DNA of 58,301 bases from an uncultured Muribaculaceae bacterium (GTDB taxonomy: Bacteria; Bacteroidota; Bacteroidia; Bacteroidales; Muribaculaceae). Shown piece after piece: positions 1-6,328 of this stretch. Every line of letters starts with the position of its first letter. Positions within the stretch are counted from its first letter, which is position 1. The translations under genes and the position numbers were made by a program. The notes under the pieces were generated by a model. That model was not told where the DNA came from. It saw only the letters and a list, made by a program, of their open reading frames with translations, and searched no databases. Location of the stretch: the NCBI GenBank assembly GCA_910584525.1, contig CAJUAT010000011.1:1-58301 (forward strand). Reading direction: 5' to 3'.

Positions 1-1277
1 CTAACTCGCTCACCCTGTCGTGGCTGCTCGTCGACGAGGCTAAGTTTATCGACTATGACAAACTTAAAGACGAAACCCTCCCGGCCAACGGCGGCATCAA
101 ATCGCACTTCGGGCATCACTCCTTCAACCACAGCATTATGATACTGTCGGATATGCCGCAGACAAAGCGCGGCTCGTGGTTCCTACACTACCGCGAGAAG
201 ATGGACACCGACCTTATCGCCGCTATCGAGGCTACCGTCTACGAGATTTGGCGCATCAAATCTCGCATAAAATCCCTCCGCAACACCCAATCCGAAATAC
301 CCTCGTATCTGCGCAATCATCTGCGACGCCTCGACCGCGCCCTTAATCAGATGCGCTCCGTGGCCGTATATTATAAGGAATACTCCAGTATCGAGAACTT
401 GCAGCTTCTCGGCGAGAACTACATAAAGCAGATGAAGCGCGACCTTACCCCTTTGACTTTCCAAACCTCCATACTCTGTCAGAGGATCGGAATAGCCAAA
501 GACGGTTTTTATTCCTCCATGCGCGAGCGGCACAAGTATAACGCCTCCGACTTTGAAAGCCTTGACTTGGCTTTCAAAAGTTTATGTGATGATAAGGTTA
601 TGGAAGCCGATAACCTCATAGCCCATAACCTCATAACCTGCAAAGCGGACGCCGACGTGAACCCTCTCGCGCCTATTTGCATAGGCTTGGACTATAACGC
701 CAACATCAACTGGATTGTGGCAGGGCAGCCCTCCGGCAAGCGGCTCAACATCATAAAATCCTTTTATGTGAAGTTTGAGCGCAAACTGCCCGAACTTGTC
801 GCCGACTTCTGCGCCTACTACGCGACGCACCAAAACAAGACCGTCGTGTTCTACTACGACAGCACCGCTTTGGGTGGCAACTATGCCGTCAACGATCAGG
901 ATTTCCGATGGGTAATTATCCACGAGTTTGAGCGGCACGGCTGGCGCGTCGAAGATGTCTACCTCGGCAATCCGATGCGACACGATGAAAAATACCTGCT
1001 CATAAATCAGGGCTTCGCAGGTAAACAGCGGCTTATGCCGTTTTTCAACCGTCAGAACAACGACGATTTAATCCTTGCCATACAGTCTGCCGGGGTGAGC
1101 CGCGGACGCCTCGGATTCCGCAAGGACAAAGCCGGCGAAAAACTCGCCGAAACCGAGGAAGACCGCCTCGAACATCGCACCGACGGCACCGACGCTTTCG
1201 ATACCCTCTACATCGGCTGTGAAAAGTTCCCCTACAACGACACCGGCATATCCGTGGCACTCGGCGGCATTGTCTGA
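1..1277 (+). CDS. Phage terminase large subunit (5'-truncated by window edge)
   Basis: This is the ATPase-nuclease motor that packages phage DNA into the prohead. The frame is open from base 3, so the gene starts before the window; the first internal ATG is at 138 but is not the start. A Walker B motif (WLLVDEAKF, Asp-Glu codons at 33-38) lies upstream of that ATG, and Walker A must be off the left edge. The C-terminal half carries the RNase H-like nuclease acidic residues: CIGLDYNA, VVFYYDSTA and HRTDGTDAFD. A stretch of ATAACCTCA-type microrepeats (610-637) is read as NLIAHNLIT inside the gene. The family assignment is firm; subfamily is not determined. Confidence 0.92.
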   Translation, partial: NSLTLSWLLVDEAKFIDYDKLKDETLPANGGIKSHFGHHSFNHSIMILSDMPQTKRGSWFLHYREKMDTDLIAAIEATVYEIWRIKSRIKSLRNTQSEIPSYLRNHLRRLDRALNQMRSVAVYYKEYSSIENLQLLGENYIKQMKRDLTPLTFQTSILCQRIGIAKDGFYSSMRERHKYNASDFESLDLAFKSLCDDKVMEADNLIAHNLITCKADADVNPLAPICIGLDYNANINWIVAGQPSGKRLNIIKSFYVKFERKLPELVADFCAYYATHQNKTVVFYYDSTALGGNYAVNDQDFRWVIIHEFERHGWRVEDVYLGNPMRHDEKYLLINQGFAGKQRLMPFFNRQNNDDLILAIQSAGVSRGRLGFRKDKAGEKLAETEEDRLEHRTDGTDAFDTLYIGCEKFPYNDTGISVALGGIV

Positions 1278-1323
1278 TTTTCCTATGTGGCAATACGTCT
1301 GTGGCACGGCGACCTTTTCCACC

Positions 1324-1496
1324 GCAAAGTTAAAGCGGCCCCGGCGCGTCAAGGGCAGGTGAATTGCCTCGAAAAAATTTGCCGTTGGAAATTTTTGTCG
1401 GTCAACCCTTGACCCCTGCGCCTTGCAGCCGCACTTTGTACGGCAGTGTAAAAGGCTCTTGCGAGCCACAAGTTTAACTTCTTACCACATACTGAT
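1324..1496 (+). promoter_or_regulatory. Structured leader (i) of small-ORF cassette 1
   Basis: This is the non-coding leader before the 82-aa ORF. It begins with GCAAAGTTA (1324-1332), whose complement matches the Bacteroidetes -7 element. It then has an 8-bp inverted repeat GTCAAGGG/CCCTTGAC (1348-1355/1406-1413), an AAATTT-rich block (1371-1398), and a hairpin GGCTC-ttgc-GAGCC (1454-1467) that ends 29 nt before the ATG. The same block order recurs at 4364, 5408 and 9960. No canonical plus-strand promoter was found inside it. Function is unknown; a regulatory 5' leader is the simplest reading. Confidence 0.5.
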
Positions 1497-1745
1497 ATGG
1501 AAAATAAGACAACAAAAGCCGAGTACACCTTTCACTACTATGCCGACGGCATCGAGGTAACACAGCGCATCTACAACGCTATCGCCACCGCCAACATACT
1601 CCGCCCTAAGGCTACCGTGCCATGCCTAATATGCCACGAGAAGCGCCCGGCTCTTACCGGCAATCCCCACATCGAGAAAGCCATAAGCGAGGCTTTCGAC
1701 CGCTACGACAAGGCACACGCCGCCGACCCTCCGACAGCCGACTAA
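1497..1745 (+). CDS. Small phage protein of unknown function (cassette 1, 82 aa)
   Basis: I do not recognise a family. The N-terminal 35 residues (AEYTFHYYADGIEVTQRIYN) look like two beta strands followed by a helix, a layout seen in the other cassette proteins at 4586, 5637, 6066 and 10131. A C-x-x-C pair (CLICHEKRP) sits mid-protein. There is no signal peptide or membrane segment. The start is the ATG 29 nt after the leader hairpin. The gene stands alone between a structured leader and a strong terminator, which suggests an independently expressed accessory gene rather than part of the packaging operon. Confidence 0.6.
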   Translation: MENKTTKAEYTFHYYADGIEVTQRIYNAIATANILRPKATVPCLICHEKRPALTGNPHIEKAISEAFDRYDKAHAADPPTAD

Positions 1746-1756
1746 TCACGCCCACC

Positions 1757-1798
1757 GCGCCCCCGACCTCACCGCCGGGGGCGCATCATTATTTTTTT
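1757..1798 (+). terminator. Rho-independent terminator after cassette 1
   Basis: A perfect 8-bp stem GCGCCCCC/GGGGGCGC (1757-1764/1777-1784) with a 12-nt loop is followed by ATCATTATTTTTTT. It closes the 82-aa cassette and insulates it from the promoter at 1834. Confidence 0.85.
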
Positions 1799-1833
1799 CG
1801 GCATAAACCGCTCGTTTTATCGGATATTATCAT

Positions 1834-1841
1834 TAACTTTG
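1834..1841 (+). promoter_or_regulatory. Promoter -7 element TAACTTTG for the structured RNA
   Basis: TAACTTTG followed by C matches the Bacteroidetes housekeeping -7 element TAnnTTTG. It lies between the upstream terminator and the structured RNA, so a start site near 1845-1849 is predicted. A T-rich stretch at 1814-1819 sits at about the -33 distance. Confidence 0.6.
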
Positions 1842-1847
1842 CAACGG

Positions 1848-2068
1848 CAAGCCGCTGACGCAAGCCATTGCTTGCCACGACATTTTGAAAAATAAGAAGC
1901 GTTATGCTTATCTTGAACTTGAAAACCTGAGAAATTTTCATCTGTACTCAACGATAAGGCATGATGGCTTCCCTCGCATAGCGTGGGCTGCTGTCAACCA
2001 CATCTGAGTACAAGGCTTTCTCAGGGCCATCAAGTTAAGACGTGGCATAGTTGGCTCACGTTTTCTTT
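1848..2068 (+). ncRNA. Structured non-coding RNA with own promoter and terminator
   Basis: No ORF with a start codon fits this segment, but it folds into a nested rod. Helix 1 is CTTGAACTTGA/TCAAGTTAAG (1912-1922/2030-2039, one bulge). Helix 2 is CCTGAGAAA/TTTCTCAGG (1926-1934/2017-2025). Helix 3 is TGTACTCA/TGAGTACA (1943-1950/2005-2012). An apical hairpin lies at 1971-1987, and a short GCAAGC/GCTTGC hairpin (about 1860-1875) is near the 5' end. A -7 element lies just upstream, and CGTG...CACG plus TTTTCTTTT (2041-2069) resembles a terminator. I cannot assign an Rfam class. No reverse transcriptase is nearby, so a retron RNA is unlikely. The first base of the transcript is inferred. Confidence 0.6.
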
Positions 2069-2120
2069 TCAAGGATAATCGCCGAGAGCCACGGCGATAT
2101 AATATCTCTAACTCTCAAAT

Positions 2121-2237
2121 ATGAAAATTTCATTTATCGCATTTTTTCCTCTGGTGGCAGGTATTATTGGAGGTTTGATTGGTGGTCGGATATATAGCAA
2201 GAATAAACACAGTAAGAAAGTTAACAACGAACAATAA
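2121..2237 (+). CDS. 38-aa glycine-zipper membrane peptide
   Basis: This short ORF starts at ATG 2121 and stops with TAA at 2235-2237, 17 nt before the S41 protease start. The peptide has an N-terminal hydrophobic helix with small-residue spacing (LVAGIIGGLIGGR, residues 11-23) and then a basic polar tail (KNKHSKK). This composition suits a single-pass membrane peptide that oligomerises through glycine contacts, as in small toxins, holin-like peptides or membrane-stress peptides. No family is recognised. Its position between the RNA gene and the protease suggests joint acquisition or cotranscription. Confidence 0.5.
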   Translation: MKISFIAFFPLVAGIIGGLIGGRIYSKNKHSKKVNNEQ

Positions 2238-2254
2238 ACCACATAACTGCAATA

Positions 2255-3544
2255 TTGATGAATAAGTTTTTATGTTCTCTCGTTGTGCTGATGCTTGCCG
2301 CAGTTCATCTGAATGCGGCTAATCAGTTGACACCGGCACAGAAAGCCTCCATCGTTACCAAGTTTGGCACAGAGGTAAAGTATAATTTCGCGCACATGGA
2401 CAAATTGCCGTGCAACTGGGATAGCCTCTATATGGCACGTTTGCCCCAAATCGTAGACACTCCGACAGATGAGGCTTTTCTCGACAGCCTGAAACTCCTG
2501 TGCGCCACTCTTAAAGATGGACACACTGCCGTTTGGTGTAATACACCGGCTGTCAGGGATTGGACGCTTCCATTCTTCACAAAAAGGTTCGGCAACCGCG
2601 TTTTTGTTACAGATGTCATTACAGATAAAATGATAGCGGCAGGATTAAGACCCGGCACCGAAATACTCGAGATGAACGATATGCCTGTAATTGAATATGG
2701 CGAAAAAAACGTTATTCCATATTTCCCTTCCTCCACTCCCCAATGGTCGCAGTCTGCCGCTTTCTTTGGCGGCCAGTTGACAAATGGCCCTGCTGACAAA
2801 TCGGTGAAAGTCAAGTTTAGAAACGCGCCCGACAGTATTTTCACCCTGAACGTGGAACGTGATATGAACTGGCAATATAATCCTTATAACAAACGGGTTA
2901 TTTCACACAAAAAATTACCCGGTAATATCGGATATATTAAAATACCCTCTTTCCAGCAGGGGCTGTTCGATCACGAAAAATTTATTGAAGTGTTTGATTC
3001 GCTTGAAAATGTATCTTCTTTGGTGATAGATATCCGTGATAACGGAGGCGGCAACTCTACCTATGGCGATTTTATTCTTAGACTTATTTGCCCTGATACA
3101 ATCCCGGCTCTCGAATGGTCATCACCAAAATATATTCCCGTAATGAAAGCATGGGGCAAAACCGTTGAACCGTATATTGAGAAAGGAAATCCGCTTATCC
3201 CTTTCTCAGCTCAACACGCAGAAATTCCCAAATTTGAAATTCCCGTAGTGCTTCTGGTAAACAGCAATACATTTTCCGCTTCTGAAGATTTTGCAGCTAC
3301 GTTTAGAGCTGCTAAGCGAGGTAAAATTATAGGCACACCGACAGGAGGCAGTACCGGCCAACCGATTATGATAGACCTCGGTTATGGCTATATGGCAAGG
3401 ATATGCGCCCGCGATGAATGGTTGCCCGACGGCACCGAGTTTATCGGTGTCGGGATTATTCCCGATGTCGTAGTTGAAGAATCAGAAAGCTTTTTTTCCG
3501 GCAAAGATAACGTGCTTGAAGAAGCATTGAAGCTATTGAAATAA
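2255..3544 (+). CDS. Secreted S41-family serine peptidase (phage-borne accessory gene)
   Basis: This is a 429-aa protein with a Sec signal peptide (residues 1-22) and a peptidase S41 fold. LKDGHTAVW contains the tricorn-type catalytic His (H90), DIRDNGGGN is the conserved core loop, and TFSASED carries the nucleophile (S341 by alignment with Prc). The place where CtpA/Prc proteins have the catalytic Lys reads TGGSTGQ, so it belongs to the Lys-less, tricorn-like S41 group common in Bacteroidetes. No PDZ domain is obvious. It is lower in GC than the flanking phage genes and is followed by its own terminator. It has no known structural role, so it is likely a lysogenic-conversion gene acting in the periplasm or at the surface. 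The substrate is unknown. Confidence 0.85.
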   Translation: MMNKFLCSLVVLMLAAVHLNAANQLTPAQKASIVTKFGTEVKYNFAHMDKLPCNWDSLYMARLPQIVDTPTDEAFLDSLKLLCATLKDGHTAVWCNTPAVRDWTLPFFTKRFGNRVFVTDVITDKMIAAGLRPGTEILEMNDMPVIEYGEKNVIPYFPSSTPQWSQSAAFFGGQLTNGPADKSVKVKFRNAPDSIFTLNVERDMNWQYNPYNKRVISHKKLPGNIGYIKIPSFQQGLFDHEKFIEVFDSLENVSSLVIDIRDNGGGNSTYGDFILRLICPDTIPALEWSSPKYIPVMKAWGKTVEPYIEKGNPLIPFSAQHAEIPKFEIPVVLLVNSNTFSASEDFAATFRAAKRGKIIGTPTGGSTGQPIMIDLGYGYMARICARDEWLPDGTEFIGVGIIPDVVVEESESFFSGKDNVLEEALKLLK

Positions 3545-3572
3545 CGTGTAACAGCAACTCATACAATATGGA

Positions 3573-3600
3573 ACACCCGGCAGTGATGTCGGGGTTTCTT
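3573..3600 (+). terminator. Terminator after S41 peptidase
   Basis: A hairpin ACCCGGCA-gtga-TGTCGGGGT (one G-T wobble, one bulge) is followed by TTCTT, 30 nt after the peptidase stop codon. It also lies just past the stop of the convergent 57-aa ORF. Confidence 0.55.
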
Positions 3601-3619
3601 ATGATAAGCGGATATACTT

Positions 3620-3793
3620 TCAAATTCCGAGGTACAGCGGGCAGAAAATGATAAGTGCTATTATTAGACCAATAAGATATCGTGCGAATCGGTAATGAAC
3701 TCTTTTTTTGAGCCATTCTGAATCAGCTATACCTACTCCAATGAAAGTCGCAATGATAGCTGTAAGGACAGTGAGAAATATTCCGTATGCCAT
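3620..3793 (-). CDS. 57-aa two-helix membrane peptide
   Basis: This leftward ORF has its start codon at 3793-3791 and TGA at 3622-3620. Two hydrophobic helices (residues 3-22 and 40-55) flank a charged loop (DSEWLKKRVHYRFARY). It converges on the S41 gene and faces the terminator at 3573-3600. It is AT-rich like the S41 gene and unlike the phage structural genes. No family is recognised. A hairpin membrane topology fits holin-, exclusion- or toxin-like peptides, but that is speculation. Codon-level support is limited by its length. Confidence 0.45.
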   Translation of the reverse strand: MAYGIFLTVLTAIIATFIGVGIADSEWLKKRVHYRFARYLIGLIIALIIFCPLYLGI

Positions 3794-3837
3794 AGTAAAA
3801 ATGTTTTTGAGTTATAACGTTCTGGTAGCAATATGTG

Positions 3838-3867
3838 TTGACGCGGTTTTCACTTTTTGTTTATAAT
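3838..3867 (+). promoter_or_regulatory. Sigma70-like promoter TTGACG-N18-TATAAT
   Basis: TTGACG (3838-3843) and TATAAT (3862-3867) are 18 nt apart, an almost perfect canonical sigma70 promoter. This is unusual here because nearly all other promoters in the window use TAnnTTTG. It points at the structured segment starting near 3872. Confidence 0.4.
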
Positions 3868-3871
3868 GGCG

Positions 3872-3990
3872 ATGCGACACTGCCGCCGGGCTATTGCGGC
3901 GTGGCCGTTGAGCTTCAAATCTCAACCCATAAGGGCTGTTATCCCTATCGCATTTGACCGCTCCACTTCGGGGCGGTCTTTCTTTTTCAA
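3872..3990 (+). ncRNA. Candidate small RNA with cloverleaf-like fold and terminator
   Basis: A closing helix ATGCGA/TCGCAT (3872-3877/3948-3953) encloses three hairpins: GCCGC/GCGGC (3882-3886/3896-3900), GTTGAG/CTCAAC (3907-3912/3921-3926, with TTCAAAT in the loop) and AGGG/CCCT (3932-3935/3943-3946). It is followed by a strong terminator, GACCGC/GCGGTC with TTTCTTTTT (3956-3987). The layout resembles a tRNA cloverleaf, but arm lengths and the anticodon position do not fit a real tRNA. It is non-coding. The remaining bases to 4363 show no gene. Confidence 0.4.
3956..3988 (+). terminator. Rho-independent terminator
   Basis: A 6-bp GACCGC/GCGGTC stem, extended internally by CC/GG, is followed by TTTCTTTTT. 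No protein gene ends upstream of it on this strand, so it supports a non-coding transcript from about 3872. Confidence 0.75.
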
Positions 3991-4363
3991 GCGGCAGCGG
4001 CGGCAAGTGTCGGCGTTGTCGCGTGGATAAGGCTGTGCCGTTATTATCTGTTCCCTTTGGAGGCCGGTTTATGCAGGGGGTAAAGCGGTGTGTATCTCCG
4101 TGGCCCCTCATATTGGCTGTTGAATCAAGGAGTGAGGCTGATTCGGCGTTACGGGCTTCATCAAGGAATATGGCCGTTGCCGTCGGGCGATTCTTCCACA
4201 GGAAGCGCTAAAGCGTATCCTTAAACATAAACACATAGGTTTTCATACGGTCGGGAGGCAGTGCTTACCGCGCATTATATCACGTCATTTCCGTTCTTGC
4301 AGACCTGATTTTAACTGGTATTACTTGTAAACACGCACGGGTACGCATCTGATATTTCACTTT
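3991..4363. other. Intergenic stretch without a recognised gene
   Basis: Both strands were read and no convincing ORF was found. An 85-aa frame (3954-4211) starts inside the terminator and looks random. No strong hairpin or promoter was noticed before leader (ii). Confidence 0.5.
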
Positions 4364-4585
4364 GCAAAGTTAGGTCGTACCGAGCTATCGCAAAACAGGC
4401 TCCGATTTCCGCTCAAATTTTTACAAATCTCCACACCCTTGCAGGGGTAGTATTTGCTACGCCCCGGCAGGGGTAAAATTTTGCTTGAAATTTTTGCGCT
4501 TGCGCTCTTTCTACTTCCCTCCTTATTGCGCGTAAAAATCAAATGCGCCCCGGCGCACAGTAATAACAATCAAAATCTTACGGCA
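4364..4585 (+). promoter_or_regulatory. Structured leader (ii) of small-ORF cassette 2
   Basis: The leader starts with GCAAAGTTA (4364-4372). CGCAAAACAGGC lies 25 nt further on (4389-4400); the same 12 bases occur at the same distance in leader (iii). It contains a GGGGTAG/CTACGCCCC stem (4444-4465), a direct repeat GCAGGGGTA (4441 and 4467), the AAATTT block (4473-4497), and a perfect palindrome TGCGCC-cc-GGCGCA (4544-4557) that ends 28 nt before the ATG. Function is unknown. Confidence 0.5.
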
Positions 4586-4783
4586 ATGACACATATAATG
4601 AATTTCGCAGCAAGCACCACCTCTCGCTCCAACCGCATGAAAGAATACCAAGTGGAAGTAATCACCTTCGACGGCGACAGCCAGACGGTATATGTGGAAG
4701 CCCGCAACGAAGAAGAGGCCTCCGACCGCGCAGCCGATATGGTAGGCAACGCCGACTACACGATGGTTTACGAGATTGCATAA
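4586..4783 (+). CDS. Small phage protein of unknown function (cassette 2, 65 aa)
   Basis: ATG at 4586 is chosen because it lies 28 nt after the leader hairpin; ATGs at 4598 and 4637 are alternatives. The last one would start directly at the folded core. The core (KEYQVEVITFDGDSQTVYVE) predicts two beta strands, then an Ala/Glu-rich helix (EEEASDRAADMV) and a short terminal strand. The protein is acidic and soluble. This beta-beta-alpha layout matches the proteins at 6066 and 10131, though sequence identity is low. The family is not recognised. It is followed immediately by a terminator. Confidence 0.6.
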   Translation: MTHIMNFAASTTSRSNRMKEYQVEVITFDGDSQTVYVEARNEEEASDRAADMVGNADYTMVYEIA

Positions 4784-4795
4784 AGCACTCCGACC

Positions 4796-4834
4796 TCCAA
4801 AGGGAGGCTCGCCACCACCGGCGAGCCTTTCCCC
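4796..4834 (+). terminator. Terminator after cassette 2
   Basis: A perfect 8-bp stem GGCTCGCC/GGCGAGCC (4806-4813/4820-4827) with loop ACCACC is followed by TTTCC. A smaller overlapping hairpin CCTCC/GGAGG (4796-4809) precedes it. Confidence 0.7.
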
Positions 4835-5407
4835 ACGCTCCTTTTGCCGACACTCGCCGCCACGGTTTACCTATTGCCGCTCCGACACGCTCCTCGCCAA
4901 CTATTGCACCTTTCCATACTCCGCCGGATTATGCCGGTGAAATCTCTCTCAACTCTCGACCCTTAACAATCGACTTTTCGACCCCGTGGGGAGAGAGGCG
5001 CGCCGAAGCCGACGCACGGCGGCAAGATGCTTATGCCCGTCGATGCCGCACGGTGGAAATAGGTTGCCGGGCAACTCTTTTCCCCGACAGACACGAGGCG
5101 AACAGCCCGGGGCGAGGCAGCGGCCATATCCTCAACGGACACCACGCCATAAAGACACATTAACATCGGTGTTATTGGCAACGGTCTGAACACTCCGCTT
5201 CGACACCGCCGGGCGACCGCGCCGTTGCGCTCCGGGCTGCCGTGGCCGGGAGGCTTGCCACTCATCGGAAACGCCCTTGCCGGGTGCTTGTTTATATCGG
5301 TCGGGGAGGCAGCGCGCTTGCGCAGTGGCGGAGGCAAGTTTTCTCCCTCCGGGTTTTAGACGGCTGTAACTTTCCTGATCCGTCAGGGCATAGTGATTTT
5401 TCCTGTC
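4835..5407. other. GC-rich intergenic stretch without a recognised gene
   Basis: About 570 bases have no convincing ORF on either strand. The 124-aa and 101-aa frames on the minus strand are Arg/Pro-rich and look random. It begins with CAACTCTCGACC-type microrepeats (4941-4974). The base composition resembles the larger empty stretch at 17.4-18.9 kb. It may hold untranslated RNA or decayed genes. Confidence 0.5.
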
Positions 5408-5636
5408 GCAAAGGTAGGGTTCACCGCACCGCCGCAAAACAGGCGATGATTTCTGCGCAAAATTTCAATAAAAATCTCGCTTCGCTACGTTGCAGCTTCA
5501 TTTTTATCTACGGCCTACGGCTGAAATTTTACTGAAAATTTTTGCTTCGCCGCTTTCTGAACACTCCCTGATATTGCAACGTAAAAATTCAATAAGCCCT
5601 TCGGGGCAAGTAACAAACCCTCTAAAATTCAAAGAA
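5408..5636 (+). promoter_or_regulatory. Structured leader (iii) of small-ORF cassette 3
   Basis: The leader starts with GCAAAGGTA (5408-5416) and has CGCAAAACAGGC at 5433-5444, as in leader (ii). A perfect 9-bp inverted repeat TACGTTGCA/TGCAACGTA (5486-5494/5575-5583) encloses the AAATTT block (5522-5546). The terminal hairpin is GCCC-TTCG-GGGC (5596-5607), a UUCG tetraloop closed by C-G, and ends 29 nt before the ATG. Confidence 0.5.
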
Positions 5637-6005
5637 ATGAAAACTACAGCCACCACCACGACAGCAGCAACCGCCAACGCCACCTCGACCGCCAAGACAA
5701 AGAAGCGCACACGCAAGAGCGCAGCCAAGAAAGAGGCCACAGCCCCCGTCGCCCCCGAACAGAAGCCCGAAGCCGCTGCCGAGGCCACCGCTCAAAAGAG
5801 CAAGCTCCTGGTGTTCAAACGCTCGCGCAACAACGGATTTTACGTCTACCTTCTCGGCGTGATGCCCGACGAAAACATAGGCTGCAACTGCCGCACCCCT
5901 CAATCGGCCATGCGCTTCATGCTCTGGAAAAAGCGCGAACTCGGCGCATCAATATCCGAGCAGCATTTCAACGAGCTTAAGCAGCTTGCCGCAGCCGAGG
6001 GTTAA
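5637..6005 (+). CDS. Small phage protein with Ala/Thr/Lys-rich N-terminus (cassette 3, 122 aa)
   Basis: ATG 5637 lies 29 nt after the UUCG hairpin. Residues 1-55 are low-complexity Ala/Thr/Lys/Pro with a basic cluster (KKRTRKSAAKK), like a flexible, possibly nucleic-acid-binding tail. Residues 56-122 form a compact domain (LVFKRSRNNGFYVYLLGV, then CNCRTPQSAMRFMLWKKRE) with a predicted beta-beta-alpha core. The stop codon lies inside the terminator stem. No family is recognised. Confidence 0.6.
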   Translation: MKTTATTTTAATANATSTAKTKKRTRKSAAKKEATAPVAPEQKPEAAAEATAQKSKLLVFKRSRNNGFYVYLLGVMPDENIGCNCRTPQSAMRFMLWKKRELGASISEQHFNELKQLAAAEG

Positions 6006-6018
6006 CGCCCTCGGCTTT
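5994..6018 (+). terminator. Terminator-like hairpin over the cassette 3 stop codon
   Basis: GCCGAGGG/CCCTCGGC (5994-6001/6008-6015) is followed by only TTT. The stop codon is in the loop. The weak T-run suggests partial read-through into the gene at 6066. Confidence 0.5.
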
Positions 6019-6065
6019 GCCCTCTCTCCCCACTCATTTTTATAATCCCTATTAATCGAAATGAT

Positions 6066-6272
6066 ATGGAAAAGAAGATTTACAAAGTATTCACCGATAA
6101 AGGCTCATGGCAAATCGAAGCCTGCGGCAGCATCGAAGCCTTCCGCCTCGCACTCTATTACTCGTGGCGCGACGGCGAGGTGTTCCGCTATATGGAATCT
6201 CCCTCCGAGCGGCTGGCTTTCCACCTATGCGCCGAAGACAAATGGGGATTGTATAAAATCGCAATCCCCTGA
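6066..6272 (+). CDS. Small phage protein of unknown function (68 aa)
   Basis: The start is ATG 6066; an ATG at 6061 is in another frame. The protein (KIYKVFTDKGSWQIEACGSI, then EAFRLALYYSW) again predicts two strands followed by a helix, and ends in a hydrophobic strand (WGLYKIAIP). It resembles the cassette proteins in size and layout but lacks the full structured leader, and only a weak terminator separates it from the 122-aa gene. It may be a fifth member that is cotranscribed. Family unknown. Confidence 0.55.
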   Translation: MEKKIYKVFTDKGSWQIEACGSIEAFRLALYYSWRDGEVFRYMESPSERLAFHLCAEDKWGLYKIAIP

Positions 6273-6316
6273 CCGCGCCGTCCTCGGCTGTCTTTTGTCC
6301 GGCAGCCGGGGCGCAA

Positions 6317-6324
6317 TACATTTG
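6317..6324 (+). promoter_or_regulatory. Promoter -7 element TACATTTG, four bases before ATG 6329
   Basis: TACATTTG followed by C is a perfect TAnnTTTG element. With the usual spacing the start site falls at about 6328, giving a leader of about one base. The same element TACATTTG precedes the tape measure gene at 19134. Confidence 0.55.
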
Positions 6325-6328
6325 CGGC

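Noticed and set aside
1848..2068. Retron msr-msd RNA, diversity-generating-retroelement template or group II intron fragment
   Set aside because: No reverse transcriptase, template/variable repeat pair or intron domain V was seen nearby.
3872..3953. tRNA gene
   Set aside because: The cloverleaf-like fold lacks a 7-nt anticodon loop at the right place and a proper acceptor/T-arm geometry; kept only as a candidate RNA.
4963..5437. Minus-strand ORFs of 124 and 101 aa between cassettes 2 and 3
   Set aside because: Random-looking composition, and the two frames overlap each other.
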